From assembly GCA_945929845.1 (NCBI GenBank), contig CAMEON010000001.1, positions 72,060 through 134,373 of the forward strand: DNA of 62,314 nucleotides. The letters run 5' to 3'. The notes beneath the pieces were generated by a model that saw only the letters and a list, made by a program, of their open reading frames with translations, was not told the DNA's origin and made no database searches. Each line of letters begins with the position of its first letter. The stretch's first letter is position 1. Below are positions 33,786-42,192 of the stretch, piece by piece. Origin of the DNA: an uncultured Clostridia bacterium. GTDB lineage: Bacteria > Bacillota > Clostridia > Oscillospirales > CAG-272. The position numbers were made by a program, and so were the translations under genes.

Positions 33786-34666
33786 GATTCACAGGGATCC
33801 TTTCCGGTTGGTGGGGGAGTCTCTTTCTTTTCCTCTGCACGGGGCAGGTAGCGGACGACCACAGCATTGCTGTTTGTAGCCCGTGCCGTCATGGCGTTGA
33901 ACACGGCATCTCTCAGCTTGGCCTGTTGCTCCCGTGGCTTCAGCGTTCTGTCCGGGTAGAATGGGCCGTCTACATAAGTGACCATGCGCACCTTGCCACC
34001 GTGTCTCTTTTGCTGGTAGGTGTTGGTGAAGCAGTACACAGGCTTGTTGTACCGGACAGGGTAGTGGAAGGACTGATCGGTAAAGGGGCGTATGCCGGTG
34101 TAGTAGGGCCAGATGTGTGCCTCCGGGTATATGCAGAGCACATGGTGCTCCTCTACCCGCTGAGCCACAGCCGCCAGAAAATGCCGGGAGGCTCCCAGGG
34201 TGTCCGGCAGAGGCAAGGCACCCAGGGAGGGGGTGATCCTTCCCAGCACCGGCATGGACACATTGTTGGGGTGAACAATGACATACACATTCTTGGGGGC
34301 TGATACCATCGTGGGGATCAGGGCATCGGCGATAGCCTGGGTGTGGTTTCCGTAGAGGAAGTAGCCCTCCGCCCTGTGCTGATCCAGCACAGCCCGGTTG
34401 ACAATGCGATGGGAGAATTTGAACTTCAGGTATATCCAGGCCAGCGGTGTAGCGACCACACGGTACCAGAAGAAATGGGTGAACTGTTTCCACCGGCCGG
34501 TATATACATAACGATACGCATCGTCAATTCTCCTTGGCGTGATCTCCGCAGTGGAGAACTCGTCACGCAAAGGGTCGTCGTAATATATGATATCCGGTAG
34601 CTTCTTCATACCATGTACTTTGCACAGCTTGCCAACGCTGTATTCCTTCCAGTTCAAAGATTTCAT
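33782..34666 (-). CDS. PlsC-type acyltransferase
   Basis: 294 residues. Acyltransferase blocks in order are NHTQAIAD (HX4D, catalytic His and Asp), VHPNNVSMPVLGR, LCIYPEAHIWPYYTG (third block with Glu), and YNKPVYCF. A hydrophobic segment (VVATPLAWIYLKF) before the first block probably dips into the membrane. The family acylates lysophosphatidate or other glycerolipid and glycolipid acceptors. The N-terminal 70 residues (IIYYDDPLRDEFSTAEITPRR) are an extension seen in some clostridial members. The ribosome site (GGGAG) is far from the ATG, so the true start could be MKKLPDI 57 bases later. First gene of the operon. Confidence 0.85.
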   Translation of the reverse strand: MKSLNWKEYSVGKLCKVHGMKKLPDIIYYDDPLRDEFSTAEITPRRIDDAYRYVYTGRWKQFTHFFWYRVVATPLAWIYLKFKFSHRIVNRAVLDQHRAEGYFLYGNHTQAIADALIPTMVSAPKNVYVIVHPNNVSMPVLGRITPSLGALPLPDTLGASRHFLAAVAQRVEEHHVLCIYPEAHIWPYYTGIRPFTDQSFHYPVRYNKPVYCFTNTYQQKRHGGKVRMVTYVDGPFYPDRTLKPREQQAKLRDAVFNAMTARATNSNAVVVRYLPRAEEKKETPPPTGKDPCES

Positions 34667-34731
34667 GTCCGGCTGGTTGCTCCCGGATGGTGGTCTGTGG
34701 CAGACCTGCCATTTTCCAACAAGACGGGACT

Positions 34732-34760
34732 ATTATAGCACAAGATACATCGCCTGTCAA
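34732..34760 (-). promoter_or_regulatory. promoter of the acyltransferase/GT8 operon
   Basis: TTGACA, 17 bases, TATAAT preceded by TGC on the minus strand, about 65 bases before the start at 34666. Confidence 0.88.
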
Positions 34761-34820
34761 GGTAAAGCAGGAAAATTATGAACTAAATTTAATATTACTT
34801 AATGATTAAGGGAGATAACC

Positions 34821-34884
34821 GTAAAAGTCCAGCCAGAGGACAAGCCCTTCTTTGCGTACTCCCGTCCCCCGGCTGAACTGTAAC
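34821..34884 (-). repeat. 64-bp family A mini-element, also acting as luxS terminator
   Basis: The ends GTAAAAGTCCAGCCAGAGGAC and (reverse complement of the other end) GTTACAGTTCAGCCGGGGGAC match at 16 of 21 positions, and 34859-34884 is 24/26 identical to the end of the MITE at 7352. The flanking 8-mers AGATAACC and AGATCCCC agree at 6 of 8, a plausible decayed target duplication. Read on the minus strand directly after luxS it forms a stem followed by ACTTTTAC, a usable intrinsic terminator. Confidence 0.6.
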
Positions 34885-34894
34885 AGATCCCCGC

Positions 34895-35356
34895 TTACAC
34901 TTTGTATACCATCATATCTTCCCGCCAGCCGGTCAACACACGGCAAAGGTCAGCAGCGGCGGCTCTGGCACCGGGAAGGTCGTGTTCCAGATAATTCCCG
35001 CAGGCCTGCCGGGTGGCTCCGGGGATCTCCCCCTCGTAGGCGGCGATGAAGGCGAAGGAATCCTGCACCAGTCGGATGGCTTGCCCCCGGCTTACGCTGT
35101 CCCGCAGGAGCAGGTAGAAGCCTGTCCGGCACCCCATGGGGCCAACATATATCACCTGATCGGACAGCGCACTGTTCCGGGCATAGGTGGCGAACAGATG
35201 CTCGATGGTATGGGCGGCGGGCATGGGCAGGTAGTCCCCGCCGTTGGGCGTTTTCATACGGATGTCGTAGGTGACAACATCCCCATCTATACGGGAGACA
35301 TACATCCCCGGTGTGAGCTTGTCATGGTTCACAGTAAAGCTGGCAATGATTTTCAT
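34895..35356 (-). CDS. luxS: S-ribosylhomocysteine lyase
   Basis: 153 residues. The start at 35356 follows GGAAAGGA, and an in-frame upstream extension lacks a site. The metal-binding HTIEH (H49, H53) and C119 in ACGNYLEHDLPGA are present. So are the active-site Cys in GPMGCRTGFY (C76) and the NHDKLTPGMYVSR substrate loop with H11. It splits S-ribosylhomocysteine into homocysteine and DPD, the AI-2 precursor, in methyl-cycle recycling. No pfs or metK is near. It lies 43 bases after the anchored protein gene and may share the foldase transcript. Confidence 0.96.
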   Translation of the reverse strand: MKIIASFTVNHDKLTPGMYVSRIDGDVVTYDIRMKTPNGGDYLPMPAAHTIEHLFATYARNSALSDQVIYVGPMGCRTGFYLLLRDSVSRGQAIRLVQDSFAFIAAYEGEIPGATRQACGNYLEHDLPGARAAAADLCRVLTGWREDMMVYKV

Positions 35357-35399
35357 GATATATCCGTTCCTTTCCATTGATTGGTGGTTCCGGGCGGCA

Positions 35400-36449
35400 T
35401 CAGCCGACCTGTGGGTTATTTCCGCTCCACTCCATGATACGGGTAAAGCCGTGCTGTTCGGCCTCATCCGTGACGGAGGGATCGCCACAAAGGAGCCGCA
35501 ACGCATAGCGGGCATATGCGTACCTGATATTCTTCAGCACAGCCTCGGCTGACACAGCATCGTACTCCCGCAGGTCAAGTGCCAGATAGTCACAGACAGT
35601 CAGCATCCGCCCGGGCGTCAACCTCCCGGCATATAGCTGACCATTGGATTCCGACTCCGGGGACGCATCCGTATCTTCGGTAACTTCCTCTGGCCGGGCG
35701 GCAAAGCCGTCAGGAGCCATGGCCACGCCAATGGCGGGCTGGTGGTCGGCATATCCCAGGCTTTGCTTCAGGTCGGTGAGAAAATGTAGGGTGCGGGCAT
35801 CGGCACTGTCATCCCCATAGGGCAATCCCACGAGCAGAATATCATCTACCCCGGCGTTGGCGATGTTGACCAAAAGTCCCAGCTCTAGTCCACGCTGATA
35901 GGCAGCCAGCGCAGGGTCAGCGGTGTAGTCGCTTCCCAGACAGCGTACCGTGAACACGCCGGACACGGTCAACCCAGCCCGGTGCAGACGACTGACCTCG
36001 GATTCCAGTGCAGGTGCTCCCTCGGCTGTTGTCAGGGCAGAGCCTTCAGCCAAAGGGATACGGTAGGGAAGACAGCCGGACGCATCCGGGGACAGGGTCA
36101 ATACGACGCCGGAATACTTTCCCGCCGCCGTGACCCCATCCACGCTCTGTCCCGGCGACAGGGACATGCCCCGGAAGTCCGACACCGTCAGAGAAGGGAG
36201 GACAGGTACCTCTTCACCCAGTGTCCAGGCTTCCAGTTCCGCATTTTCCCGGTACGCATCAGACCGCCTCTTCAGGGCGGAGCCCCATATCAACGCCACC
36301 GTTACTGTGAGAACGGCTACGACACACAGAATGATCAGGGGTCTGAAAGCGCCCGGGCGGCGGGGGCGGCGCATCCTGGGAGAAGCGGAGACGAAACGCC
36401 GGGTACTCTTGTGCCGGTACTTCTTGGCCGGGCTTTGATTGGTCTTCAT
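35400..36449 (-). CDS. membrane-anchored extracytoplasmic protein, possibly barrel-glycosidase-like
   Basis: 349 residues, starting 4 bases inside the preceding lipoprotein gene. A long basic cytoplasmic N-terminus (RHKSTRRF, RRPRRP) precedes one membrane helix at about 37-57. The outer part has alternating segments such as AGKYSGVVLTLS, LHRAGLTVSGVFTVR, YQRGLELGLLVNIANAGVDDILLVGLPYG and YADHQPAIGVAMAP. Their rhythm resembles the TIM-barrel repeats of DUF4015/GHL-type putative glycosidases, but no catalytic acid pair can be named. Role unknown. The coupling to a foldase-like lipoprotein suggests an envelope function. Confidence 0.65.
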   Translation of the reverse strand: MKTNQSPAKKYRHKSTRRFVSASPRMRRPRRPGAFRPLIILCVVAVLTVTVALIWGSALKRRSDAYRENAELEAWTLGEEVPVLPSLTVSDFRGMSLSPGQSVDGVTAAGKYSGVVLTLSPDASGCLPYRIPLAEGSALTTAEGAPALESEVSRLHRAGLTVSGVFTVRCLGSDYTADPALAAYQRGLELGLLVNIANAGVDDILLVGLPYGDDSADARTLHFLTDLKQSLGYADHQPAIGVAMAPDGFAARPEEVTEDTDASPESESNGQLYAGRLTPGRMLTVCDYLALDLREYDAVSAEAVLKNIRYAYARYALRLLCGDPSVTDEAEQHGFTRIMEWSGNNPQVG

Positions 36450-37519
36450 TGGATGGTCAACAGGTCAAGGGACTGACCGTACTCATTGTACTCCACCACG
36501 CACACATCCCGGTAGGAATCCTCCAGGAGACCCAGCATGGAGGCCTGGTAGTTCTTGAGCAGGGTGGCGCAGTTGTTCATGACATAGGCTTCCTCCGGAG
36601 CCAACCGCATGACGACGAAATACCCGTTGCTGCAGGAGAAGGCCTCACTGACCTCCCCGACGGCCAGCTTCAAAACTTCTTCCTCATACTTCTCGTCCAT
36701 CTCGCCGATGGTGAAGTAGTACCCATCTCCGGACACCGAGGTCAAATCGTCATTGACAGTGGAACCGATGTAGGAATTCATCAGCTTCAGCCGATCATCC
36801 ACATTGGCTACGGCGTGGAGGGCCTGGCTGACACGCTGAGCCTCCGCCAGATTGGCCTCCGGACTCTCCCCCTCGTCGTTCCGGATATACACATGTACGG
36901 TACGGAAATACTGATCGCTGGTCAACACATAGTCAATGTACTCATCAATATTGGAAGTGTCATAAAGAAAAACATGGTTATCCAGCAGTGTATAGTACAG
37001 GGCGGATTCCAGGTAGCTGACCCGCAGGGAGAAGCGAAAAAAGCTGTCTGTCATCCAGTTTTTCTCCAGCCAAGCCCGGTAAGCAGACTTCTTGCCATCG
37101 AACTCTTCGTCAATCAAGGTTTCAATCTGCTGATCGGCATAGGTGTCCGCCTTATCGGAATCAATGCCGATCTGATACGCCGCACATGTGGTCAGGATCA
37201 CATAGTTTTCCTTCAAATGCTCCTTGACAAGACCCTCCAGCTCTGCCCGATAGGTTTCGGCAGTGGCAGGATCGTCCCAGATGTCCTTGCCGTAAGTGGC
37301 GGCGAGGGAATCCTTGTAGAACAGGGTCAGGAAGCGAAGCTCCTCATACCTGATGTCGTAGCCATTGCAGGTGGCAACAACCGTTTGATTCAGCTTGTCC
37401 TCCTTGCTGGTGCAACCGTACAGGGAAGTGACGGCAAGAAGAACGCAGAGAATAGAAAGAAACAGGCAAAAGCAACGCAAAATCCGACCGGAAGTGGCGA
37501 TATTTCCGGAATGGTTCAT
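36446..37519 (-). CDS. foldase-like lipoprotein (SurA/PrsA-type)
   Basis: 357 residues after AAAGGAG. The lipobox is LYGC near residue 36. The mature part is mostly helical and contains CNGYDIRYEELRFLTLFYKD, resembling the SurA N-terminal chaperone domain. A central parvulin-like stretch (FRTVHVYIRND, AQRVSQALHA, GEMDEKYEEEVLKLAVGEVSEAFSCSNGYFVVMRL) has the shape of a PpiC domain, though I do not verify isomerase residues. Such proteins help exported proteins fold at the membrane-wall interface. First gene of a set with the anchored protein at 35400 and probably luxS. A TATACT preceded by TGC (37586-37591) is a possible -10 but lacks a good -35. Confidence 0.78.
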   Translation of the reverse strand: MNHSGNIATSGRILRCFCLFLSILCVLLAVTSLYGCTSKEDKLNQTVVATCNGYDIRYEELRFLTLFYKDSLAATYGKDIWDDPATAETYRAELEGLVKEHLKENYVILTTCAAYQIGIDSDKADTYADQQIETLIDEEFDGKKSAYRAWLEKNWMTDSFFRFSLRVSYLESALYYTLLDNHVFLYDTSNIDEYIDYVLTSDQYFRTVHVYIRNDEGESPEANLAEAQRVSQALHAVANVDDRLKLMNSYIGSTVNDDLTSVSGDGYYFTIGEMDEKYEEEVLKLAVGEVSEAFSCSNGYFVVMRLAPEEAYVMNNCATLLKNYQASMLGLLEDSYRDVCVVEYNEYGQSLDLLTIQ

Positions 37520-37665
37520 GGCGGGTGACTCCTTTCAGAATTCAGGTGGAGGCAATACAGTGAATAAGAAAACTACACAACACAAAGTATAGCACAAGTT
37601 TGTGACCAAAGTATGAAGAATTGCAAAAACATAGCAGGCCCGGCCAAGTTTGACCCGGTAAAGTC

Positions 37666-37694
37666 TTGACAAACATCACAGTCTGTGCTATGAT
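37666..37694 (+). promoter_or_regulatory. promoter of the MFS transporter gene
   Basis: TTGACA, 17 bases, TATGAT preceded by TGC. The transcript would have a leader of about 180 bases. Bases 37705-37760 fold into ACGGAA / TTCCGT enclosing CTGCC-GGT / ACCGGCAG. I recognise no known riboswitch class in the leader. Confidence 0.82.
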
Positions 37695-37883
37695 TCACAG
37701 GTTGAAACGGAAAACTGCCCGGTTGCCAGACCGGTTCACCGGCAGGAGAATTCCGTCATATATTGTGGAAACAGGGAAAAGGGTAAAAGCAGAGGATGCG
37801 TGCGTCGAAGCCGTCCCGATATATGGCCTGATTCCCCCACATATCGCTCATAATGCCTGCTTGGAAAGGTACGGTTGGAAAAA

Positions 37884-39065
37884 ATGAAGCCCAATTACAA
37901 ACGAACTATGTATGCCTGCTTCGTTGGCTACATTGTGCAAGCCATCATCAACAACTTTGTTCCTCTCTTGTTTGTCACTTTTCAGAAGAGCTACGGGATC
38001 CCGCTCACAGAGATTACCGTTTTGATCACGGTCAATTTCATGATCCAACTGGTGGTGGATGTAGTTTCTGCCTGGTTCGTGGACAGGATCGGGTACCGGG
38101 TCTCCGTGGTCGCCGCTCATATCTTCTGCACGGCCGGATTGGTACTGCTGACCGTCCTGCCTGAAATACTGCCGGATCCCTTCCTTGGCATCCTGCTTGC
38201 GGTTTTTGTGTATGCCATTGGTGGCGGTCTCCTGGAGGTGCTGGTCAGCCCCATCATCGAGGCTTGTCCTACCGACAACAAGGAAAAGACCATGAGCCTG
38301 CTCCACTCCTTCTACTGCTGGGGGCATGTGGGTGTGGTTTTGCTCTCTACGGCCTTCTTTGCTCTGTTTGGCGTAGAGAACTGGAAGGTGCTGGCTATTA
38401 TCTGGGCATTGGTTCCGACTGTGAACATGTTGGTCTTTACAAAGACTCCGATTTATTCTCTGACCGAGAACGGCGAGAATGGAATGACGGTGAAGGAACT
38501 GTTCTCAAAGAAGACCTTCTGGATGTTCATGCTGATGATGTTGTGTGCGGGAGCCAGCGAGCAATCTGTCAGCCAGTGGGCCTCCACCCTGGCCGAACAG
38601 GGTCTGGGGATAAGCAAGACCGTCGGCGACCTGGCCGGGCCTATGACATTTGCCATTCTGATGGGGACTGCCCGGTTGATCTACGGTCGGTGCGGGGACA
38701 GGATGAACCTGAACCGGTTCATGCAGTACAGTTGCATCCTGTGCATTGCATCCTACCTGTGTATAAGCCTTGTGCCCATACCGGCACTGGGACTGGTCGG
38801 CTGTGCGGTCTGTGGCTTTTCTGTAGGCATCCTTTGGCCTGGGACCTTCAGTAAGGCTTCGGCTTCCCTGCGGGGCGGCGGTACGCTGATGTTTGCCATG
38901 CTTGCCCTGGCGGGGGATCTGGGGTGTTCCGGCGGCCCGACGATGGTCGGGTTTGTCTCCAGCCTGTTTGGAAACAACCTGCGCATCGGCATCCTGTCGG
39001 CTATCGTCTTCCCGGTGCTCCTGCTCATCGGCATTTCCCTCGTAGTACGGAAACGCCGCTCGTAA
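37884..39065 (+). CDS. MFS transporter
   Basis: 393 residues from the ATG at 37884. A TTG nine bases upstream, 5 bases after GGAAAGG, is an equally possible start adding three residues. Twelve hydrophobic segments in two six-helix halves are readable. The family loop between helices 2 and 3 is WFVDRIGYRVSV, and the equivalent in the second half is LIYGRCGDRMNLNR. Acidic SPIIEACP in helix 4/5 and GASEQSVSQWASTLAE in helix 7 resemble sugar or fucose-permease-like members (FucP/GlcP type), so a sugar-like substrate is plausible but unproven. A single gene with its own promoter and long leader. No adjacent enzyme indicates the substrate. Confidence 0.85.
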   Translation: MKPNYKRTMYACFVGYIVQAIINNFVPLLFVTFQKSYGIPLTEITVLITVNFMIQLVVDVVSAWFVDRIGYRVSVVAAHIFCTAGLVLLTVLPEILPDPFLGILLAVFVYAIGGGLLEVLVSPIIEACPTDNKEKTMSLLHSFYCWGHVGVVLLSTAFFALFGVENWKVLAIIWALVPTVNMLVFTKTPIYSLTENGENGMTVKELFSKKTFWMFMLMMLCAGASEQSVSQWASTLAEQGLGISKTVGDLAGPMTFAILMGTARLIYGRCGDRMNLNRFMQYSCILCIASYLCISLVPIPALGLVGCAVCGFSVGILWPGTFSKASASLRGGGTLMFAMLALAGDLGCSGGPTMVGFVSSLFGNNLRIGILSAIVFPVLLLIGISLVVRKRRS

Positions 39066-39139
39066 GGCTCTCGACCTGCATACATCAGAAAGCCGGCTGG
39101 AAAGCCTTGGCCTGACAAAAATGACTCTGCCTGAACCTC

Positions 39140-39168
39140 TTGCAAAATAACGATAAATATGGTATACT
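39140..39168 (+). promoter_or_regulatory. promoter of the GHL10 lipoprotein gene
   Basis: TTGCAA, 17 bases, TATACT preceded by TGG, 40 bases before the start. Confidence 0.8.
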
Positions 39169-39208
39169 GTAACGGGAGCCTGGAGCCAGTATGAAAGGAG
39201 TCAATCAG

Positions 39209-40801
39209 ATGACACACGAATCTGCCATCACCGTGCCCCGGACTATCCGCCGCCTGTTGCGAATATGCCTTTTGTTCCTGGTCCCCTGCCTGTGTAGCCT
39301 GTGTATGCTGTCCGGTTGCTACGAAGCATCGACAGGTGCGACGGAAACAGATGTGGAATCAGCAAGACAGACGGGTGACGCCGACATGGATGTCACCGAT
39401 GAAAATCCAACCGAAGAGGAGCAACCCACCATGTGTACGGAAACCGTAAGGCAGACCACCCCCCTGCCTGATGTGACAGATACCGAGACAGCGACAGAGA
39501 CAGCGATAGAGACAGAGACAGAGACGGAAACGGAAACGGAAACTGACACTGAACCACCGACAGAACCGGAGACCGACCCTGTCAGGGAACCCCTTGCGTT
39601 ATCGGTGACGGTGGATCCCTATGTGCCGGAACAGCCGGCAGTGGTGGAGAATGTCAAAGCCATGTGGCTCTCCCAGTTTGATCTGACTGCCGTTTATCAG
39701 AGCGATGACAAAACAGGCCAGCGGAATGAGGAGCAATACCGCACGCTGATCCAACAGGTCTTGCAGAATGTGGCGGACAACGGCTTCAACACAGTCATTG
39801 TGCAGGTACGCCCCAACGCCGACAGTATGTACCCCTCTGACTACTATCCGCCCAGCACCTATGTGGTCGGTAGCTATGCCGGGGCGTTCATCTACGATCC
39901 CTTTGAGATCCTGATCCAGGAGGCCAGGTACCTGGGGCTTTCCGTTCATGCCTGGATCAATCCCCTGCGGGGTATGACTACAAAAGAGATAAAACTCATT
40001 GACAGCAGTTACCTGATCCGGCAGTGGTATGACGACGACAGTCTACGGGGAAAGTATCTGGTAGAGGTCGGTGGCCGTCTGTACCTCAATCCCGCCTATG
40101 CCGAGGTCAGGGATCTGATCGTGCACGGAGCCAGAGAGATACTGGAGCGGTATGATGTGGACGGCGTACATATGGACGACTACTTCTACCCCACAACGGA
40201 CGCTTCCTTTGACAGTGCCGCTTACGCTGTATACCAGGAGGAGGGTGGAAGGATGTTGCTGGGAGACTGGCGGCGGGAGAATCTCAGCGCACTGGTCTCT
40301 GCACTGTACAAAATCGTGAAAAAGCAGGATCCGGAGGCTCTCTTTGGCATCAGTCCTTCCGGCGTGCTGAATACGGTATACTATAACCAGTATGCGGATG
40401 TGTACCGCTGGTGCCGGGAGCCGGGGTTTGTAGACTACATACTGCCACAGATATACTTCGGCTTTGAGCACGCCACTGCCGCCTTTGATATGCTCAGTGA
40501 TAAGTGGAATGATGTGGCCGAGAGCGACTATGTCACCCTACTGATCGGCATGACCTTTGGAAAAGCTCTGGCCAAGTATGATAAATATGCCGGAAGTGGT
40601 GCATATGAATGGGCACAGCACACCGACATTCTGGCCCGGTGCGTGGAATACACCCAGGGGCTGGAGAAATGCCAAGGCATCAGTATTTTCTGCTATCAGT
40701 ACTTCTACCACCCCGTCACCGGTGTGCCGGTCAGTGAAACCAAGGAGGAGCGGGACAACTTCACGGTAGCACTGGACAAGGCGGTCTGGGGTGAGGATTG
40801 A
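39209..40801 (+). CDS. GHL10 (family 10-like) glycosidase lipoprotein
   Basis: 530 residues. The start at 39209 lies 8 bases after AAAGGAG, while an ATG 18 bases earlier overlaps that site. The lipobox LSGC ends at C37. A 100-residue acidic linker contains an ETETETET tract encoded by 6-base DNA repeats. The domain is the GHL10 (FenI/YngK-like) fold: VKAMWLSQFDLT, VIVQVRPNADSMYPSDYYP, GLSVHAWINPLRGMTT, LNPAYAEVRDLIVHGAREILERYDVDGVHMDDYFYP (the DGxxxDDYFYP motif with catalytic acids), FGISPSGV and DYILPQIYFG. These enzymes act on envelope or plant glycans and are poorly characterised. Extracellular and lipid-anchored. Confidence 0.9.
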   Translation: MTHESAITVPRTIRRLLRICLLFLVPCLCSLCMLSGCYEASTGATETDVESARQTGDADMDVTDENPTEEEQPTMCTETVRQTTPLPDVTDTETATETAIETETETETETETDTEPPTEPETDPVREPLALSVTVDPYVPEQPAVVENVKAMWLSQFDLTAVYQSDDKTGQRNEEQYRTLIQQVLQNVADNGFNTVIVQVRPNADSMYPSDYYPPSTYVVGSYAGAFIYDPFEILIQEARYLGLSVHAWINPLRGMTTKEIKLIDSSYLIRQWYDDDSLRGKYLVEVGGRLYLNPAYAEVRDLIVHGAREILERYDVDGVHMDDYFYPTTDASFDSAAYAVYQEEGGRMLLGDWRRENLSALVSALYKIVKKQDPEALFGISPSGVLNTVYYNQYADVYRWCREPGFVDYILPQIYFGFEHATAAFDMLSDKWNDVAESDYVTLLIGMTFGKALAKYDKYAGSGAYEWAQHTDILARCVEYTQGLEKCQGISIFCYQYFYHPVTGVPVSETKEERDNFTVALDKAVWGED

Positions 40802-40861
40802 GCGTCCTGATTCCGAACGGGCGGATAGTAGGTCAGAAAAAGAGATAAAGGACTGTAGGGT

Positions 40862-41710
40862 ATGATTGGTAACCATCACAGTAAATCCGGGCATCCGCAG
40901 AAGCAAAAGAAAAATGCTTCCCGGCACAGACGACCGGGGAAAGCAGCCAAGGCTGACAAAAGTGACATTGAACGGCTGACCCGGGAGCTGACCCGGGAGA
41001 GACGGGAGAATGCCAAGCTCCGCAGACAACTGGCCGAGTCCAGAAAGAAGCTGGCGGAGCACCCGTCCTCTGAACGCCTGGAGCCCATCTTCAAGCACAG
41101 GCAGATGACACCCAGGCAGGCGCAGGAACAGATGCTTTCAGAATCCTCCAAGCGGGCGGGAGCCTTCTCCCGTCCCAATTACCTGATGTACCTGGCCCGG
41201 CTGATCACCACATCCTCCCTGTATCGCATCGTCAATCGGCTGTTCTTTTACTTCCGACGCTTCCGACTGGTCAATACCATCACCACCGTTGTGCTGGTGG
41301 TCATGACAGCGGCGGTGTCTGCGGTCTACCTCATGGCATTGCCCGTGGCTTTCCTTGTTTCCGGCCTGTTTGTGATCCTGGGTCTTCTTGCCGCACGGCG
41401 AATGAATGGGAAGATGAAAACTGCCCTGAGCGGGAAGCATATTCGGGTGATCATCCCTCCGGACGATCTCTCCCTCAAGGACGATAGTTTCCTGATCCGT
41501 TCTGCCTGCTCTATGGCGGGACAGTCAAACACGGCGATCATCCTTGTCTCCCCGCACATTTTGTCCATGCGCGGGTTGGGGGGACATGGGCCATACTTTA
41601 CCGCCCGGCAGGAGGGAAACGATCTCTACATCGTGCGCTGTCATTACTATTTCATCCTGCGCCGCCGGGTGCTGGATGTCCTGGATCCCCACATGACGGT
41701 GATATATTAG
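40862..41710 (+). CDS. coiled-coil membrane protein, unknown
   Basis: 282 residues. The N-terminal 45 are very basic. About 38-75 form a charged coiled coil (IERLTRELTRERRENAKLRRQLAES). Two hydrophobic helices (about 140-180) follow a basic RLFFYFRRFRLVNT. The C-terminal 90 residues are soluble (HIRVIIPPDDLSLKDDSFLIRSACSMAG..., GNDLYIVRCHYYFILRRRVLDVLDPHM). No family recognised. It follows the GHL10 gene by 60 bases and may be co-transcribed. The ribosome site is weak (AGGGT). Orientation with both ends cytoplasmic is the likely topology. Confidence 0.65.
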   Translation: MIGNHHSKSGHPQKQKKNASRHRRPGKAAKADKSDIERLTRELTRERRENAKLRRQLAESRKKLAEHPSSERLEPIFKHRQMTPRQAQEQMLSESSKRAGAFSRPNYLMYLARLITTSSLYRIVNRLFFYFRRFRLVNTITTVVLVVMTAAVSAVYLMALPVAFLVSGLFVILGLLAARRMNGKMKTALSGKHIRVIIPPDDLSLKDDSFLIRSACSMAGQSNTAIILVSPHILSMRGLGGHGPYFTARQEGNDLYIVRCHYYFILRRRVLDVLDPHMTVIY

Positions 41711-41802
41711 GGGAGGCAGACTTCCGTTCCTGTCACCTCATTCCCATACCCGACAACTGTGCAGCAAACTGAAAAAAATTGAACACAATTTCAAAAAAGC
41801 TA

Positions 41803-41831
41803 TTGCAATTTTGGAGAAGATATGGTATAAT
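41803..41831 (+). promoter_or_regulatory. secG promoter
   Basis: TTGCAA, 17 bases, TATAAT preceded by TGG, 66 bases before the secG start. Confidence 0.86.
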
Positions 41832-41896
41832 AACCTCACTTGCATATTATGAAGCCTGCGTCAGGGTGCGTGTGGCTGTGTGGAGGAAGTGATCAA

Positions 41897-42160
41897 ATGA
41901 ATACAAAAGCGTGGACTTGGACTGCAAACCCTGCACAGCTGGTGTTGGGGATTGCCCTGCTTGTGCTGTCGGCTTTGCTGCTTGTGGCTGTCATGACACA
42001 GTCCAGTAAGGATAAGCGTTCCGGCGTGATTTCAGGCGTGGCGGAGACTTATTTCAGTAAGGGCAAGACCGGCCGTATGGACAAGATGCTGAATACGGCT
42101 ACAGTGGCTATGTCGGCTGTCTACTGTGTACTGATTGTTGTGCTGTATTGCATCGCATAA
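41897..42160 (+). CDS. secG: preprotein translocase subunit SecG
   Basis: 87 residues. The ATG at 41897 follows GGAGGAAG. Two membrane helices (about 14-36 and 67-86) flank a polar loop containing SSKDKRSGVISGVAETYFSKGK..RMDKML, the clostridial SecG loop where GIS/GVIS-x-G..ETYF is typical. It binds SecYE and supports SecA-driven export. Alone on its transcript apart from a possible continuation into the carboxypeptidase gene, before which a hairpin intervenes. Confidence 0.93.
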   Translation: MNTKAWTWTANPAQLVLGIALLVLSALLLVAVMTQSSKDKRSGVISGVAETYFSKGKTGRMDKMLNTATVAMSAVYCVLIVVLYCIA

Positions 42161-42192
42161 GGGCAGAGGACATAGCAGTCACATAACCCGAA

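Noticed and set aside
37760-37830. Possible cobalamin riboswitch in the MFS leader (ACAGGGAAAAGGGTAAAAGC)
   Set aside because: The fixed B12-box CCACTGT and the required GGTGAAAATCC-type spacing are missing.
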